Of a DNA stretch of 31,891 nucleotides, positions 23,644 to 31,271 are shown piece after piece (within the stretch, counting starts at the first letter, position 1; each line of letters begins with the position of its first letter). Under the pieces are notes generated by a model that made no database searches, was not told the DNA's origin, and worked only from the letters and a program-made list of their open reading frames with translations. The stretch is from an uncultured Phascolarctobacterium sp. (GTDB lineage: Bacteria; Bacillota; Negativicutes; Acidaminococcales; Acidaminococcaceae), in assembly GCA_905207485.1 (NCBI GenBank), contig CAJLLL010000023.1:1-31891 (forward strand), given 5' to 3'. The translations under genes were made by a program, and so were the position numbers.

Positions 23644-24489
23644 TTACAGTATGGTAAACGCACGGCGTGCAGCGTGGCAGTTCAGGTTTACGGCTACCGG
23701 CAGCGCGCCGATATGCGTAGGTGCGTATTCGATATTTACGGCAGCGGCAGTGGTTGTGCCGCCAAGCCCGGCAGGGCCGATGCCGGTTTTATTGATGCGT
23801 TCCAGAAGTTCTGCTTCCAGTTTTGCATAACGCTCATCTTTGTTATGTTCGCCAATGGGGCGCATTAAGGAATATTTGGCAAGTTCCGCACAGCGTTCCA
23901 TATTGCCGCCGATGCCTACGCCGACAGTTACCGGCGGGCAGGGGTTGGGGCCTGCTTTGCGCACGGTATCAAGCACAAATTCAATTACGCCCTCTACTCC
24001 ATCGGCAGGTTTCAGCATTTTCATAGCGCCCATGTTTTCGCTGCCACAGCCTTTGGGAGCTACTGTAATTTTTACTTTATCGCCCGGCACAATGCGGGTA
24101 TGAATAATGGCAGGAGTATTGTCCTGCGTATTTTTGCGGTCAAACAGCGGGTCATCAACGGAAGATTTACGCAGATAGCCTTTGGTATAACCTTCCGCAA
24201 CACCGGCATGCACTGCTTCTTCCAGTGCGCCGCCCGTAAAATGCACTTCCTGCCCTATTTCCAAAAATACCACGGCAAGTCCGGTATCCTGGCACAGTGG
24301 CACATCTTTGGCTTTGGCAAGTTCCGCATTTTCTATAATTGTGCCCAAAATTTCCTGCCCCAGCGGAGATTCTTCCGTTTTTACGCAGTTTTTAAAATGC
24401 TCCAGCAAATCCTGCGGCAGGTAATAACAGGCATCGCAGCACAGTTTGGCAACGGCTGTGGTAATTTCAGCAACATTTAATTCGCGCAT
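23644..24489 (-). CDS. fumarate hydratase class I, alpha subunit
   Basis: 281 residues, the usual size of the separate alpha subunit. Three Cys likely bind the [4Fe-4S] cluster: Cys66 in PLCQDTG, Cys148 in PKGCGSEN and Cys184 in NPCPPV. Also typical are SSVDDPLFDRKNT and GPAGLGGTTTA. Catalyses fumarate/malate interconversion together with the beta subunit; the cluster makes it oxygen-sensitive, fitting an anaerobe. The ATG follows the malic enzyme stop by 9 bp, so all three genes form one operon. Tartrate dehydratase alpha is the alternative reading. Confidence 0.94.
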   Translation of the reverse strand: MRELNVAEITTAVAKLCCDACYYLPQDLLEHFKNCVKTEESPLGQEILGTIIENAELAKAKDVPLCQDTGLAVVFLEIGQEVHFTGGALEEAVHAGVAEGYTKGYLRKSSVDDPLFDRKNTQDNTPAIIHTRIVPGDKVKITVAPKGCGSENMGAMKMLKPADGVEGVIEFVLDTVRKAGPNPCPPVTVGVGIGGNMERCAELAKYSLMRPIGEHNKDERYAKLEAELLERINKTGIGPAGLGGTTTAAAVNIEYAPTHIGALPVAVNLNCHAARRAFTIL

Positions 24490-24498
24490 GGCCGCCCC

Positions 24499-25725
24499 TT
24501 ATCTGCCTACGCGTTTCAGCGTATTGGCATAAACAACTTCAGGGTCTACCTGTACGCGCGCCACACCGGTTTCCATAGCAGCTTTGGCAACAGCTGCGGC
24601 AACAGCGGGTGCAACACGCGGGTCAAAGGCATCCGGCACAACATAATCGGCACGCAGGTCCTTCTCGTCAATGAGGTTGGCAATGGCGTAAACAGCCGCA
24701 ACCTTCATTTCTTCGTTAATTGCACGCGCACGCACATCAATAGCGCCGCGGAACACGCCCGGGAATACGGTTACATTGTTAACCTGGTTCGGGCTGTCGC
24801 TGCGCCCGGTGCCTGCAACGGCAGCACCTGCGGCAATGGCATCGGCATAAGTGGTTTCCGGAACTGGGTTTGCCATACCAAAAACAATGGCCTCATCAGC
24901 CATGCTGGCAATAATTTCTTTGGTAAACAGGTTCGGTCCGGATACGCCGAGCAGCACATCCGCACCTTTGGCAACATCTGCCAGAGTGCCTTTTTCCATA
25001 TTAGGATTGGTAACTTCGGAAAGGTGGCGCTGAATTTTATCAAGTTTGGCATCAATGCCTTTATACAAAGCGCCTACACGTTCTACCATAATAACGTTTT
25101 TAGCGCCCATGCTTACCAGCAGCCTGCCAATGGCAGAACCGGCAGCACCGCAGCCGTTAACGACAACTTTTACGTTTTTAATATCTTTTTTTACATAGCG
25201 CAGTGCGCCGATAACGGCAGACAGGCAGGCAATGGCAGTGCCGTGCTGGTCATCGTGGAATACCGGTATATCGCAGATTTCGCGCAGACGGTCTTCAATT
25301 TCATAGCATTTCGGAGAAGAAAAATCTTCAAGGTTAATGCCTGCAAAAGTAGGCTGCAAACGGCGCACGGTTTCAATAATTTCTTCGGTGTCTTTGGTGT
25401 CAATGCAGATAGGAATGGCATCAACATCGCCGAAAGTTTTAAACAGCACAGCCTTGCCTTCCATAACAGGCATAGCGGCTTCAGGTCCAATATCGCCCAA
25501 GCCAAGTACGCGTGTGCCATCGCTGACGATGGCTACCGTGTTGCCGCGGCAGGTATATTCAAACGAAAGTTCCTTATTTTCTTTTATAGCCTTGCAGGGT
25601 TCTGCAACGCCCGGCGTATAAGCCAGTGATAAATCATCGCGGTTATTGAGCGGCACTTTGCAGGCAACTGCCAGCATACCGTTTTTCTCCGCATGGAATT
25701 TAATGGCTTCTTCAACAAATGACAT
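24499..25725 (-). CDS. NAD(P)-dependent malic enzyme, short bacterial type
   Basis: 408 residues, matching short (non-fused) malic enzymes. It decarboxylates malate oxidatively to pyruvate. Visible residues: LSLAYTPGVAEP with Tyr36; Lys91 in MEGKAVLFK; metal ligands Glu133-Asp134 in NLEDF and Asp158-Asp159 in VFHDDQHGT; Rossmann motif GCGAAGSAIG (191-200); C-terminal SPNQVNNVTVFPGVFRG. There is no C-terminal phosphotransacetylase-like domain. GAGGGGGT precedes the ATG. As first gene of an operon with fumarase it would channel fumarate to malate to pyruvate or the reverse. Confidence 0.95.
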   Translation of the reverse strand: MSFVEEAIKFHAEKNGMLAVACKVPLNNRDDLSLAYTPGVAEPCKAIKENKELSFEYTCRGNTVAIVSDGTRVLGLGDIGPEAAMPVMEGKAVLFKTFGDVDAIPICIDTKDTEEIIETVRRLQPTFAGINLEDFSSPKCYEIEDRLREICDIPVFHDDQHGTAIACLSAVIGALRYVKKDIKNVKVVVNGCGAAGSAIGRLLVSMGAKNVIMVERVGALYKGIDAKLDKIQRHLSEVTNPNMEKGTLADVAKGADVLLGVSGPNLFTKEIIASMADEAIVFGMANPVPETTYADAIAAGAAVAGTGRSDSPNQVNNVTVFPGVFRGAIDVRARAINEEMKVAAVYAIANLIDEKDLRADYVVPDAFDPRVAPAVAAAVAKAAMETGVARVQVDPEVVYANTLKRVGR

Positions 25726-25765
25726 ATCAAATACCCCCTCGTTATTTATTTGGTGTATACTATAT

Positions 25766-25794
25766 ATTTTATAACGTACACTTTAATTTGGCAA
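25766..25794 (-). promoter_or_regulatory. promoter of the malic enzyme-fumarase operon
   Basis: TTGCCA (25789-25794; 5 of 6), a 17-bp spacer and TAAAAT (25766-25771; 5 of 6) on the minus strand, about 40 bp before the ATG. It lies just after the stop of the YfcE-type gene. Confidence 0.72.
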
Positions 25795-25797
25795 GTT

Positions 25798-26289
25798 TTA
25801 ATCATTAACCGTCAAACGGATAATTTCCGCAGAAGGTTTCTCGCCTTCTTTAAGGTTCAGCACGCCAAAAGTTGCACCTTCCGTACTGCGCGGTTTGGCA
25901 GGGCTGCCCGGATTTACCAGCAGCACATCGCCGTACCATTTTACAAGCGGCACATGCGTATGCCCAAAAATAACAATATCTGCTTCCAGACGGTGCGCCC
26001 ACCATACAAGCTCCTGCGGATTGCCGCCGTGCAGATAGCGGTGCCCGTGCGTAAGCCAGATATTAAACCCTTCCAGATATAAAAATTCGTCCGGGTTGAG
26101 CGTTTCATCGCCCACATCACAGTTGCCGCCCACAGCCGTAACATCAAGCCCCGTCTGTGCCTGTAAATACAAGGCATCGCGCCCGTAATCGCCGGTATGC
26201 AGCCAGCGTTCCACAGGAGGCGTGGCAGTAATTATGCGGCGCATTGCCTGCGTGCTGCCGTGGGTGTCTCCAGTTAAACCTATTTTCAT
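25798..26289 (-). CDS. YfcE/MJ0936-type metallophosphoesterase
   Basis: 163 residues with all calcineurin-like phosphoesterase motifs: GDTHG (Asp8, His10), HTGDYG (Asp34), GGNCD (Asn56, Asp58), LTHGH (His81, His83) and FGHTH (His110, His112). Family members hydrolyse phosphodiesters with two metal ions; the natural substrate is not known. The ATG overlaps the TGA of the rdgB frame, so it is translationally coupled to it. rdgB followed by a YfcE-type gene is a common Firmicute arrangement. The rdgB nonsense codon upstream might lower its translation. Confidence 0.93.
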   Translation of the reverse strand: MKIGLTGDTHGSTQAMRRIITATPPVERWLHTGDYGRDALYLQAQTGLDVTAVGGNCDVGDETLNPDEFLYLEGFNIWLTHGHRYLHGGNPQELVWWAHRLEADIVIFGHTHVPLVKWYGDVLLVNPGSPAKPRSTEGATFGVLNLKEGEKPSAEIIRLTVND

Positions 26290-26876
26290 TTTACTTTCTT
26301 CCAGTTAGCAATTAATTTTTTTACGGCTTTGCCGCGGTGGCTGATTTTATTTTTTTCTTCCGGCGTTGCCTCGCCAAGCCCCATATGCAGTTCGGTCGAC
26401 CAGAACAGCGGGTCGTACCCAAAACCGTTTTCGCCTAAAGGTTCGTGCAAAAGCATGCCTTCGCAGATACCGTCAGTTTCCACCTGTACTTTGCCGTCAG
26501 CACCGGCAACGCATAAAGCGCAGCGGAAGCGGCAAGTGCGTTTAACCTGCAATTTCATATTTGCCAAAAGCAGTTCATTATTTTCCTTATCCGTTGCCTT
26601 TTCACCGGCATAACGCGCGCTGCGCACGCCCGGCGCACCGTCCAGCGCCTGCACTTCCAGGCCGCTGTCATCGGCAATGCAGGTCATGCCGGTAGCTTTT
26701 GCGTAATACGTTGCCTTTAAGCGCGCATTGGCAGCAAAAGTACGCCCGTTTTCTTCCGGTGCTTCAATGTCCGGTCATTCAGCCAGGTAATGCAGTTCTA
26801 CCTCCATATCTTTCAGCATTTCCTTAAATTCTTCCAGTTTACCCGGATTGCTTGTCGCAATTACAATTTCTTTCAC
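26286..26876 (-). pseudogene. rdgB: XTP/dITP diphosphatase gene interrupted by an in-frame TGA
   Basis: From the GTG at 26874-26876 (GGAG upstream, 18 bp after the HDAC-family stop) the frame would give 196 residues, normal for RdgB/Ham1. It is broken by TGA at 26775-26777 (codon 34), where the family typically has a Trp before P-D (LAE-stop-PDIEAPEENG). Both sides are otherwise intact: IATSNPGKLEEF before; FAANARLKA, IADDSGLEV, GENGFGYDPLF and SHRGKA after. The enzyme removes ITP, dITP and XTP from nucleotide pools. The downstream piece from the internal ATG at 26687 (133 residues) lacks the SNPGK substrate loop and should be inactive. A true mutation or a base-calling error are both possible. 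Confidence 0.9.
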
Positions 26877-26894
26877 TTTCGGTTGCTCCAATCT

Positions 26895-28214
26895 TTAAAT
26901 GGTTTCCACAACGCCCGTATCCGGGTGCTGCACTAAAATATATTTATATTCGCAGCTTTGTTTGGCGCGCAGTGCGTCATCATAGGCTGCTTTTTGGCAA
27001 TCGGCGCAGGTATCGCGGTGCAGGCATACCACATAAGCGCTCTGGTCGCCGTAACGCGTACCGCGCGCATTGGTGGCAATGCTCATCCAGCCGCTGCATT
27101 TATGGCAGTAATGTGCTGTTTCAAGCTGCTCCTCGCGGATGCCTTCTTCATCATAGTAAATGCCTTTGCGCCGCTGCCATGTTTTGCCGCATTTATCAAG
27201 CAGCATCCTGCCAACTTCCCCGCGGGTGCGCCAAATGTTGCCCACCTGCTCTATAAGCTGTTCCACGCGAGTCATGCAGCGCTGGTCAGGCGTGCGCAGG
27301 GCGCGGATGTCGGGTTCAATGACGTTGCTGTAATCCATCTCTGCCATGGCAAGAATTATGCCGGTGTTGACATAGGGAAGCGCCGCTTCAATGGAATAAC
27401 CGCCTTCCAGCACGGCAATATCCGCTTTTAATTTATCTGCAAGCGCAGCATAGCCATGCGCCGTTACGCTCATGGAAGCGAGCGGGTCGCTGAAATGATT
27501 ATCCTGTCCGGCAGAATTTATGATGAGTTCCGGTTCAAAATCATCAAGCACCGGTTTAATAAGGCCGTCAAACAAACGGTGTATTTCTTTATCGCCGCTG
27601 CCAGGCAAAAGCGGCAGGTTTAAATTATAGCCCCACGCCGCAGGGCTGCCCGCTTCATCCGGAAAACCGGTGCCCGGGTACAAAGTGCGCCCGTCCTGAT
27701 GGAAGGAAATATACAGCACGTTGGGGTCATGGTAAAAAACATCCTGGCTGCCGTCGCCGTGGTGTACGTCCGTATCGACAACGGCAATTTTTTTAATGCC
27801 GTAGCGGCTGCGCAGATATTCTACCATTACAGCTTCTATATTTATTGTGCAGAACCCACGTATGCCGTGGACAATGCGCATGGCATGGTGTCCCGGCGGA
27901 CGTACCAGCGCAAAGGCGCGTTTAACTTCTCCGCTCATTACGGCATCTGCCGCCGTTAAGCAGCCGCCTGCCGAAGCAAGGTGCGCAGGAGTGATGAGTT
28001 TTGCTATTGATGGCACGCCGACATGGGCGCGCTGCAAATCGTTAATTTCCGCCATACGCAGGCGGTATTCGCGAATTTCCGGACGGTCGAACAAGCCTTC
28101 TTCCGTAAGCTGGTCGCGCGTGTATAACAGTCTTTCCTGCCGTTCGGGGTGTCCCGGGCTAATCATCCAGTCAAAAGCGGGAAAGAATACCAAACCTAAA
28201 TTTGCCTGTTTCAA
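26895..28214 (-). CDS. histone-deacetylase-family (AcuC-like) hydrolase with C-terminal Cys-rich domain
   Basis: 439 residues from a TTG at 28212-28214, supported by GGGAGGTGG 7 nt upstream and the TTGA overlap with the preceding gene. The deacetylase domain (1 to about 300) has the complete active site: RPPGHH (His109, His110), VDTDVHHGDG (Asp147, zinc ligands Asp149 and His151), SAGQDNH (Asp238) and LEGGYS (Tyr273). Bacterial members deacetylate small molecules, polyamines or proteins. The extra tail of about 135 residues holds CHKC (370-373) and CLHRDTCADC (397-406), a probable zinc ribbon not typical of AcuC. Overlap with a HyuA-like ATPase gene suggests they act together; the substrate is unknown. 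Confidence 0.88.
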   Translation of the reverse strand: MKQANLGLVFFPAFDWMISPGHPERQERLLYTRDQLTEEGLFDRPEIREYRLRMAEINDLQRAHVGVPSIAKLITPAHLASAGGCLTAADAVMSGEVKRAFALVRPPGHHAMRIVHGIRGFCTINIEAVMVEYLRSRYGIKKIAVVDTDVHHGDGSQDVFYHDPNVLYISFHQDGRTLYPGTGFPDEAGSPAAWGYNLNLPLLPGSGDKEIHRLFDGLIKPVLDDFEPELIINSAGQDNHFSDPLASMSVTAHGYAALADKLKADIAVLEGGYSIEAALPYVNTGIILAMAEMDYSNVIEPDIRALRTPDQRCMTRVEQLIEQVGNIWRTRGEVGRMLLDKCGKTWQRRKGIYYDEEGIREEQLETAHYCHKCSGWMSIATNARGTRYGDQSAYVVCLHRDTCADCQKAAYDDALRAKQSCEYKYILVQHPDTGVVETI

Positions 28215-29872
28215 AACGCCACCTCCCTGCCGGTAATAGCATATAAAATGCCTGGTTTAAGCTGCATGCGCAGGTATATAATTTCGCCGGTATCATAATA
28301 ACCATGCACCGTGCGGAAATATTCACGGCTGATAACTTCCGTTTCATTGCCTTCCATCTGCCAGCCGCCTGCTTTTTCGTGCAACCATGCGCTTAAAATT
28401 TCTTCTGCCGCCTGCATGTTGAAGCGTTTGGGCAGGCGTTCGCGTTTGCCGCTTTCCGGAATCAAATAATAGCCTTCCGTTGTATCGGCGCGCAAACTTG
28501 CCGCCACGGTAGGACGCGCCAGTGCCGCGCCAATGGCATTGGCAACCATGCCGCCCTGCGGAATGACAACCGGCAGCCCCATACGTTTGCCAAGTGCGTG
28601 AATAAGCCCGGGCGCACCGCCGCCAACGCCTACAAGCTGCTGCGGTTCAAAACCGCTGCCTGTTAAAACATCGCTTACCGTATATACAGGCTGAATGCTC
28701 CATTCATGCAGCATTTCCTTAATTGCGTTTTCTATTACATCAAGCGCCGCATCCAAAACAGACTGCGCCGCCTGCTGCGTGCTTTCTCCTTCGTGGCACA
28801 AAGCGGCAACGGCATTATGTGCAGCTTCAGCATCGCCAAAATTAACCAAACCAAGCACTATCAGCGCATCGGCAAGCGTTGCCTTTTGTCCGCCCAAAGC
28901 CGCAGCCCTGCCCGCACGTTCCGGTCCTACTTTAAAGCCCTGCGGCAATTTTGTTATAGCACTGTCGCCGCCAATACCCACGCTGCGCATGTGGAATGAC
29001 CGCACAGCCGTTGGGTATTTGCCAATCATGGCGCCTTTTTTAGCCAAAAGCGGCTCGCCGTTATCCCAAAAAGCAATATCCGTTGTTGTGCCGCCAACAT
29101 CAAGCGAAATGCTTTTGCCCTCAGGCGCGCCCAATGCTTCTATGCCTAAAACGCTTGCCGCTGGGCCTGTAAATATGGCTTCTACCGGCTGTTTTAATGC
29201 CGCTTCCAGTGGAAGGGTGCCGCCGTCTGCCTTTAAAATCTGCACCGGAGCGGTAATATTGCGTTCTTTCAGCGCCCATTCCACCTGCTTACCAAAGGCT
29301 TCAAATGTTTTATCTACCGCCGCCGCAAAATATGCGCTGTTGGTGCGGCGGATAAAATTTAATTCTCCGGAAAGTTCCGAACCTAAAAATACTTTTTTAT
29401 ATCCGCTCTTTTTCAGCTCATGAGCCAAAACATATTCGTTTTCGGGGTTGCGCACCGCAAATTTGCCGCTGACTGCTGCCACGGTTACGCCGCTCTGCCT
29501 GTCCAGTAAACCGTAATGCTTGTTGAACTCCGTGCGTGCCGTAATTTTGCCGCGGTGGTCAACGTAACCGCTTACAAGGTACGGCTCAACCGGAAAGCAC
29601 CCTTTGACGTTCATACCGGGACCGGTCATAACAGCAAGAAACACAGGCTGCGTTTTGCCCTCCGTCAGCGCATTGGTAACAATGGTACTGCTTATTACAA
29701 CACGCTCAACCTGCGCTGCATCAACGCCGTCCATTACGGCATCCAGCGCCGCCAGTATGCCGCGCAGCACCTCTCCGTGCGTTGTCGGGCGCTTGGCCTG
29801 TGCATAAACAGCGCCGTTATCTATCAAAACGGCATCCGTAAAAGTACCGCCAACATCTATACCTAAAAGCAT
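28211..29872 (-). CDS. hydantoinase/oxoprolinase A-like (HyuA) ATPase, no HyuB partner
   Basis: 553 residues from the ATG at 29870-29872 (GGAAGGGGTG 6 nt upstream). The Hydant_A_N domain begins LLGIDVGGTFTDAVLI and contains STIVTNAL; the Hydantoinase_A domain has KADGGT (214-219), FTGPAAS and the second phosphate loop SLDVGGTTTDIAF (about 256-268). Relatives are ATP-dependent: N-methylhydantoinase, 5-oxoprolinase, acetone carboxylase beta. These are usually larger or have a HyuB partner; neither is here, and the C-terminal segment (about 440-553) is not recognised. Its TGA overlaps the TTG of the HDAC-family gene. Substrate unknown. Confidence 0.88.
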   Translation of the reverse strand: MLLGIDVGGTFTDAVLIDNGAVYAQAKRPTTHGEVLRGILAALDAVMDGVDAAQVERVVISSTIVTNALTEGKTQPVFLAVMTGPGMNVKGCFPVEPYLVSGYVDHRGKITARTEFNKHYGLLDRQSGVTVAAVSGKFAVRNPENEYVLAHELKKSGYKKVFLGSELSGELNFIRRTNSAYFAAAVDKTFEAFGKQVEWALKERNITAPVQILKADGGTLPLEAALKQPVEAIFTGPAASVLGIEALGAPEGKSISLDVGGTTTDIAFWDNGEPLLAKKGAMIGKYPTAVRSFHMRSVGIGGDSAITKLPQGFKVGPERAGRAAALGGQKATLADALIVLGLVNFGDAEAAHNAVAALCHEGESTQQAAQSVLDAALDVIENAIKEMLHEWSIQPVYTVSDVLTGSGFEPQQLVGVGGGAPGLIHALGKRMGLPVVIPQGGMVANAIGAALARPTVAASLRADTTEGYYLIPESGKRERLPKRFNMQAAEEILSAWLHEKAGGWQMEGNETEVISREYFRTVHGYYDTGEIIYLRMQLKPGILYAITGREVAF

Positions 29873-29906
29873 AACTTCACCCCTTCCGTTAAACTTTAAC
29901 AATTAA

Positions 29907-29915
29907 ATCATAACA
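29907..29915 (-). promoter_or_regulatory. candidate extended -10 promoter of the HyuA-like operon
   Basis: The minus strand reads TGT-TATGAT (5 of 6, extended -10), about 35 bp before the ATG. No good -35. Confidence 0.4.
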
Positions 29916-30025
29916 TTTTTATATTCCATATCCGTACAAAAAATACCTGCTTAAAGCAAAATAAAAAACAGCATTCCAAATTGCCGTAAATAAAAAGTAA
30001 ACACATCCAAAAATTCATATAAAAA

Positions 30026-30061
30026 GCCCAGATGAAAAATTAAACTATCATCTTCACGGGC
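30026..30061 (-). terminator. terminator-like hairpin upstream of the HyuA-like gene
   Basis: On the minus strand the arm GCCC-GTGA-AGATGA (30061 to 30048) can pair with TCATCTGGGC (30035 to 30026) leaving a 4-nt bulge, followed by TTTTTATATG. It lies about 155 bp upstream of the HyuA-like start, with no minus-strand gene before it, so it could belong to an attenuator or a short RNA, or be fortuitous. It overlaps the -35 of the PAP2 promoter. Confidence 0.4.
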
Positions 30062-30082
30062 ACTTTATGTTAAAATTATAAT
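30053..30082 (+). promoter_or_regulatory. promoter of the PAP2 phosphatase gene
   Basis: TTCACG (30053-30058; weak), an 18-bp spacer and a perfect TATAAT (30077-30082), about 35 bp before the ATG. Confidence 0.6.
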
Positions 30083-30116
30083 AAATAAACTGTCCCCATA
30101 CAGAAAGGAGACTGCC

Positions 30117-30653
30117 ATGGAAGCCCTGTTACAGCTTGATGCCCGGCTTTTGCTTTTTATACATGACGCCTTCCACCACGAACCGCTGCACACATTTTGG
30201 CGCGGCATCAGCCTGTTAGGTGAATTAGGCTGGTTTTGGATTTTTACCGCCCTGCTGCTTTCGCTTAACCGCAAAACACGTGCCGTGGGTCTTACCGCAC
30301 TGGCAGCGCTTGCATTAAGCACTTTTATCAGCAATGTAATTCTCAAAAACGCCGTTATGCGCCCACGCCCGTTTGAAGCTCTGCCTCAACTGCTGCCGCT
30401 TGTAACACACGCCTCCGGTTATTCGTTTCCATCCGGCCATACCACAGCAGCTTTTGCCTGCGCTTTTACTTACTGGCGGCTATTGCCGAAACTGTTCGGC
30501 GCATTTGCCGTTGCGCTTGCAGCGTTAATTGCCTTTTCACGGCTATATCTCGGCGTTCACTACCCGCTTGACGTTATCGGCGGCATTGCCACGGCATACC
30601 TAGGCAGCACGCTTGCCATAAAAGCCGCGGCAAGATTACGCGCTAAGCCTTAA
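30117..30653 (+). CDS. PAP2-family membrane phosphatase
   Basis: 178 residues with about five membrane segments and all three PAP2 motifs: K77-N-A-V-M-R-P-R84-P85; FPSGHTT with Pro105-Ser106-Gly107-His108; and SRLYLGVHYPLD with Ser141-Arg142, nucleophile-type His148 and Asp152. By family it dephosphorylates lipid phosphates such as undecaprenyl pyrophosphate or phosphatidic acid/PGP at the outer face of the inner membrane. The small size fits the UppP-type BcrC or PgpB-like group; the exact substrate is open. AGAAAGGAG 6 nt before the ATG is a strong ribosome site. Confidence 0.92.
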   Translation: MEALLQLDARLLLFIHDAFHHEPLHTFWRGISLLGELGWFWIFTALLLSLNRKTRAVGLTALAALALSTFISNVILKNAVMRPRPFEALPQLLPLVTHASGYSFPSGHTTAAFACAFTYWRLLPKLFGAFAVALAALIAFSRLYLGVHYPLDVIGGIATAYLGSTLAIKAAARLRAKP

Positions 30654-30666
30654 ATTCAACAAACAG

Positions 30667-30709
30667 CCTCCGCATGTTATAATAACAAAAACATTACGGA
30701 GGTTTTTTT
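30667..30709 (+). terminator. terminator of pap2 overlapping the next gene's promoter and ribosome site
   Basis: CCTCCG (30667-30672) pairs with CGGAGG (30697-30702), with an inner ATGTT/AACAT pairing, and is followed by seven T (30703-30709). The 3' arm is at the same time the ribosome site of the GNAT gene, whose ATG begins at 30710. Confidence 0.65.
30675..30683 (+). promoter_or_regulatory. extended -10 promoter of the GNAT (pseudo)gene
   Basis: TGT-TATAAT, an extended -10 with a perfect hexamer, located inside the loop of the preceding terminator. The start would be near 30690, leaving the ribosome site free of its pairing partner. Confidence 0.55.
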
Positions 30710-31127
30710 ATGTTTCGTAAAAGCACTGCGGCCGACTGCCGCGCTGTTTATGATTTAATCTGCGATATGGAAAACACGGCATTTGATTATGATAAATTTG
30801 CCGCTGTTTATACGAAACAGCCCAAAAGTATGCGGCATACTAAACTTGCGCTTTGAACGGCAGCTTCACCATTCCGGGATCATTGCCGAAATTATGGAAT
30901 TTGCGGTAACGCCTTCAATGCGCAATCTCGGTATTGGCAAAGCAATGTTTGCTGAAGCGCTGCAAACAGCCAAAACCGCCGGCTGCATGCAGATAGAAGT
31001 TGCCTGCAACTGCCTCAGGCACGATACACACCGTTTTTATTCAAGCCGCGGCATGAACAAATTCCATTATAAATTTTCATTGCCGCTTACCGGAGAAGTT
31101 ATAACCGAAAACAAACCTGGTCTCTAA
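30710..31127 (+). pseudogene. GNAT-family acetyltransferase gene, frameshifted
   Basis: An ATG at 30710 with GGAGG 7 nt upstream opens a typical GNAT N-terminus (MFRKSTAADCRAVYDLICDM) but stops at TGA 30854-30856 after 48 codons. The rest of the domain continues in the +1 frame: CGILNLRFERQLHHSG, IMEFAVTPSMRNLGIGKAMF (acetyl-CoA loop RNLGIG) and IEVACNCLRHDTHRFYSSRGM, ending at 31127. The switch is near 30820-30832. Homologues usually have about 15 more residues between the halves, so a small out-of-frame deletion is the likely cause. A 114-codon frame from 30783 has no ribosome site. GNAT enzymes acetylate amines using acetyl-CoA; this copy should be inactive. Confidence 0.82.
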
Positions 31128-31134
31128 AATTTTT

Positions 31135-31162
31135 AAACCTGTGCACAAAAGTACACAGGTTT
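31135..31162 (+). terminator. terminator after the GNAT pseudogene
   Basis: A 9-bp perfect stem AAACCTGTG/CACAGGTTT with a 10-nt loop, followed by GTTTTTTGTTTTT. Confidence 0.9.
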
Positions 31163-31183
31163 GTTTTTTGTTTTTACAAAAAT

Positions 31184-31195
31184 ATTGTATACAAT
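31184..31195. promoter_or_regulatory. perfect 12-bp palindrome upstream of the symporter promoter
   Basis: ATTGTATACAAT, immediately before the -35 of the symporter promoter. The core TTGTATACAA is of the kind bound by GntR-type regulators. A second related ACAAAATTGT lies just after the -10 (about 31226-31235). Regulator not identified. Confidence 0.45.
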
Positions 31196-31196
31196 T

Positions 31197-31224
31197 TTGT
31201 ATTTTGTGATTTTTTTGATATAAT
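31197..31224 (+). promoter_or_regulatory. promoter of the symporter gene
   Basis: TTGTAT (31197-31202), a 16-bp spacer and a perfect TATAAT (31219-31224), about 48 bp before the ATG. Confidence 0.7.
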
Positions 31225-31271
31225 ACAAAATTGTTATTATATATTTTTTCATAATTTGAGGAGGCTTTATA

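Larger units (their letters stand above)
29873..30116. other. divergent intergenic region between HyuA-like gene and pap2
   Basis: 244 bp of AT-rich DNA with no gene. It holds the candidate HyuA-side -10 (29907-29915), a minus-strand terminator-like hairpin (30026-30061) and the PAP2 promoter (30053-30082). Confidence 0.6.

Noticed and set aside
26286..26687. A shorter functional RdgB starting at the internal ATG
   Set aside because: It would lack the SNPGK substrate loop, and a clear in-frame N-terminal half with its own ribosome site lies upstream of the TGA.
26775..26777. TGA read as tryptophan (alternative code)
   Set aside because: TGA ends other intact genes here, such as yycJ and the first lysO half, so the code looks standard.
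28695..29423. A 242-codon plus-strand open frame
   Set aside because: It is opposite the HyuA-like gene and looks like antisense Ser/Ala/Pro-rich translation.
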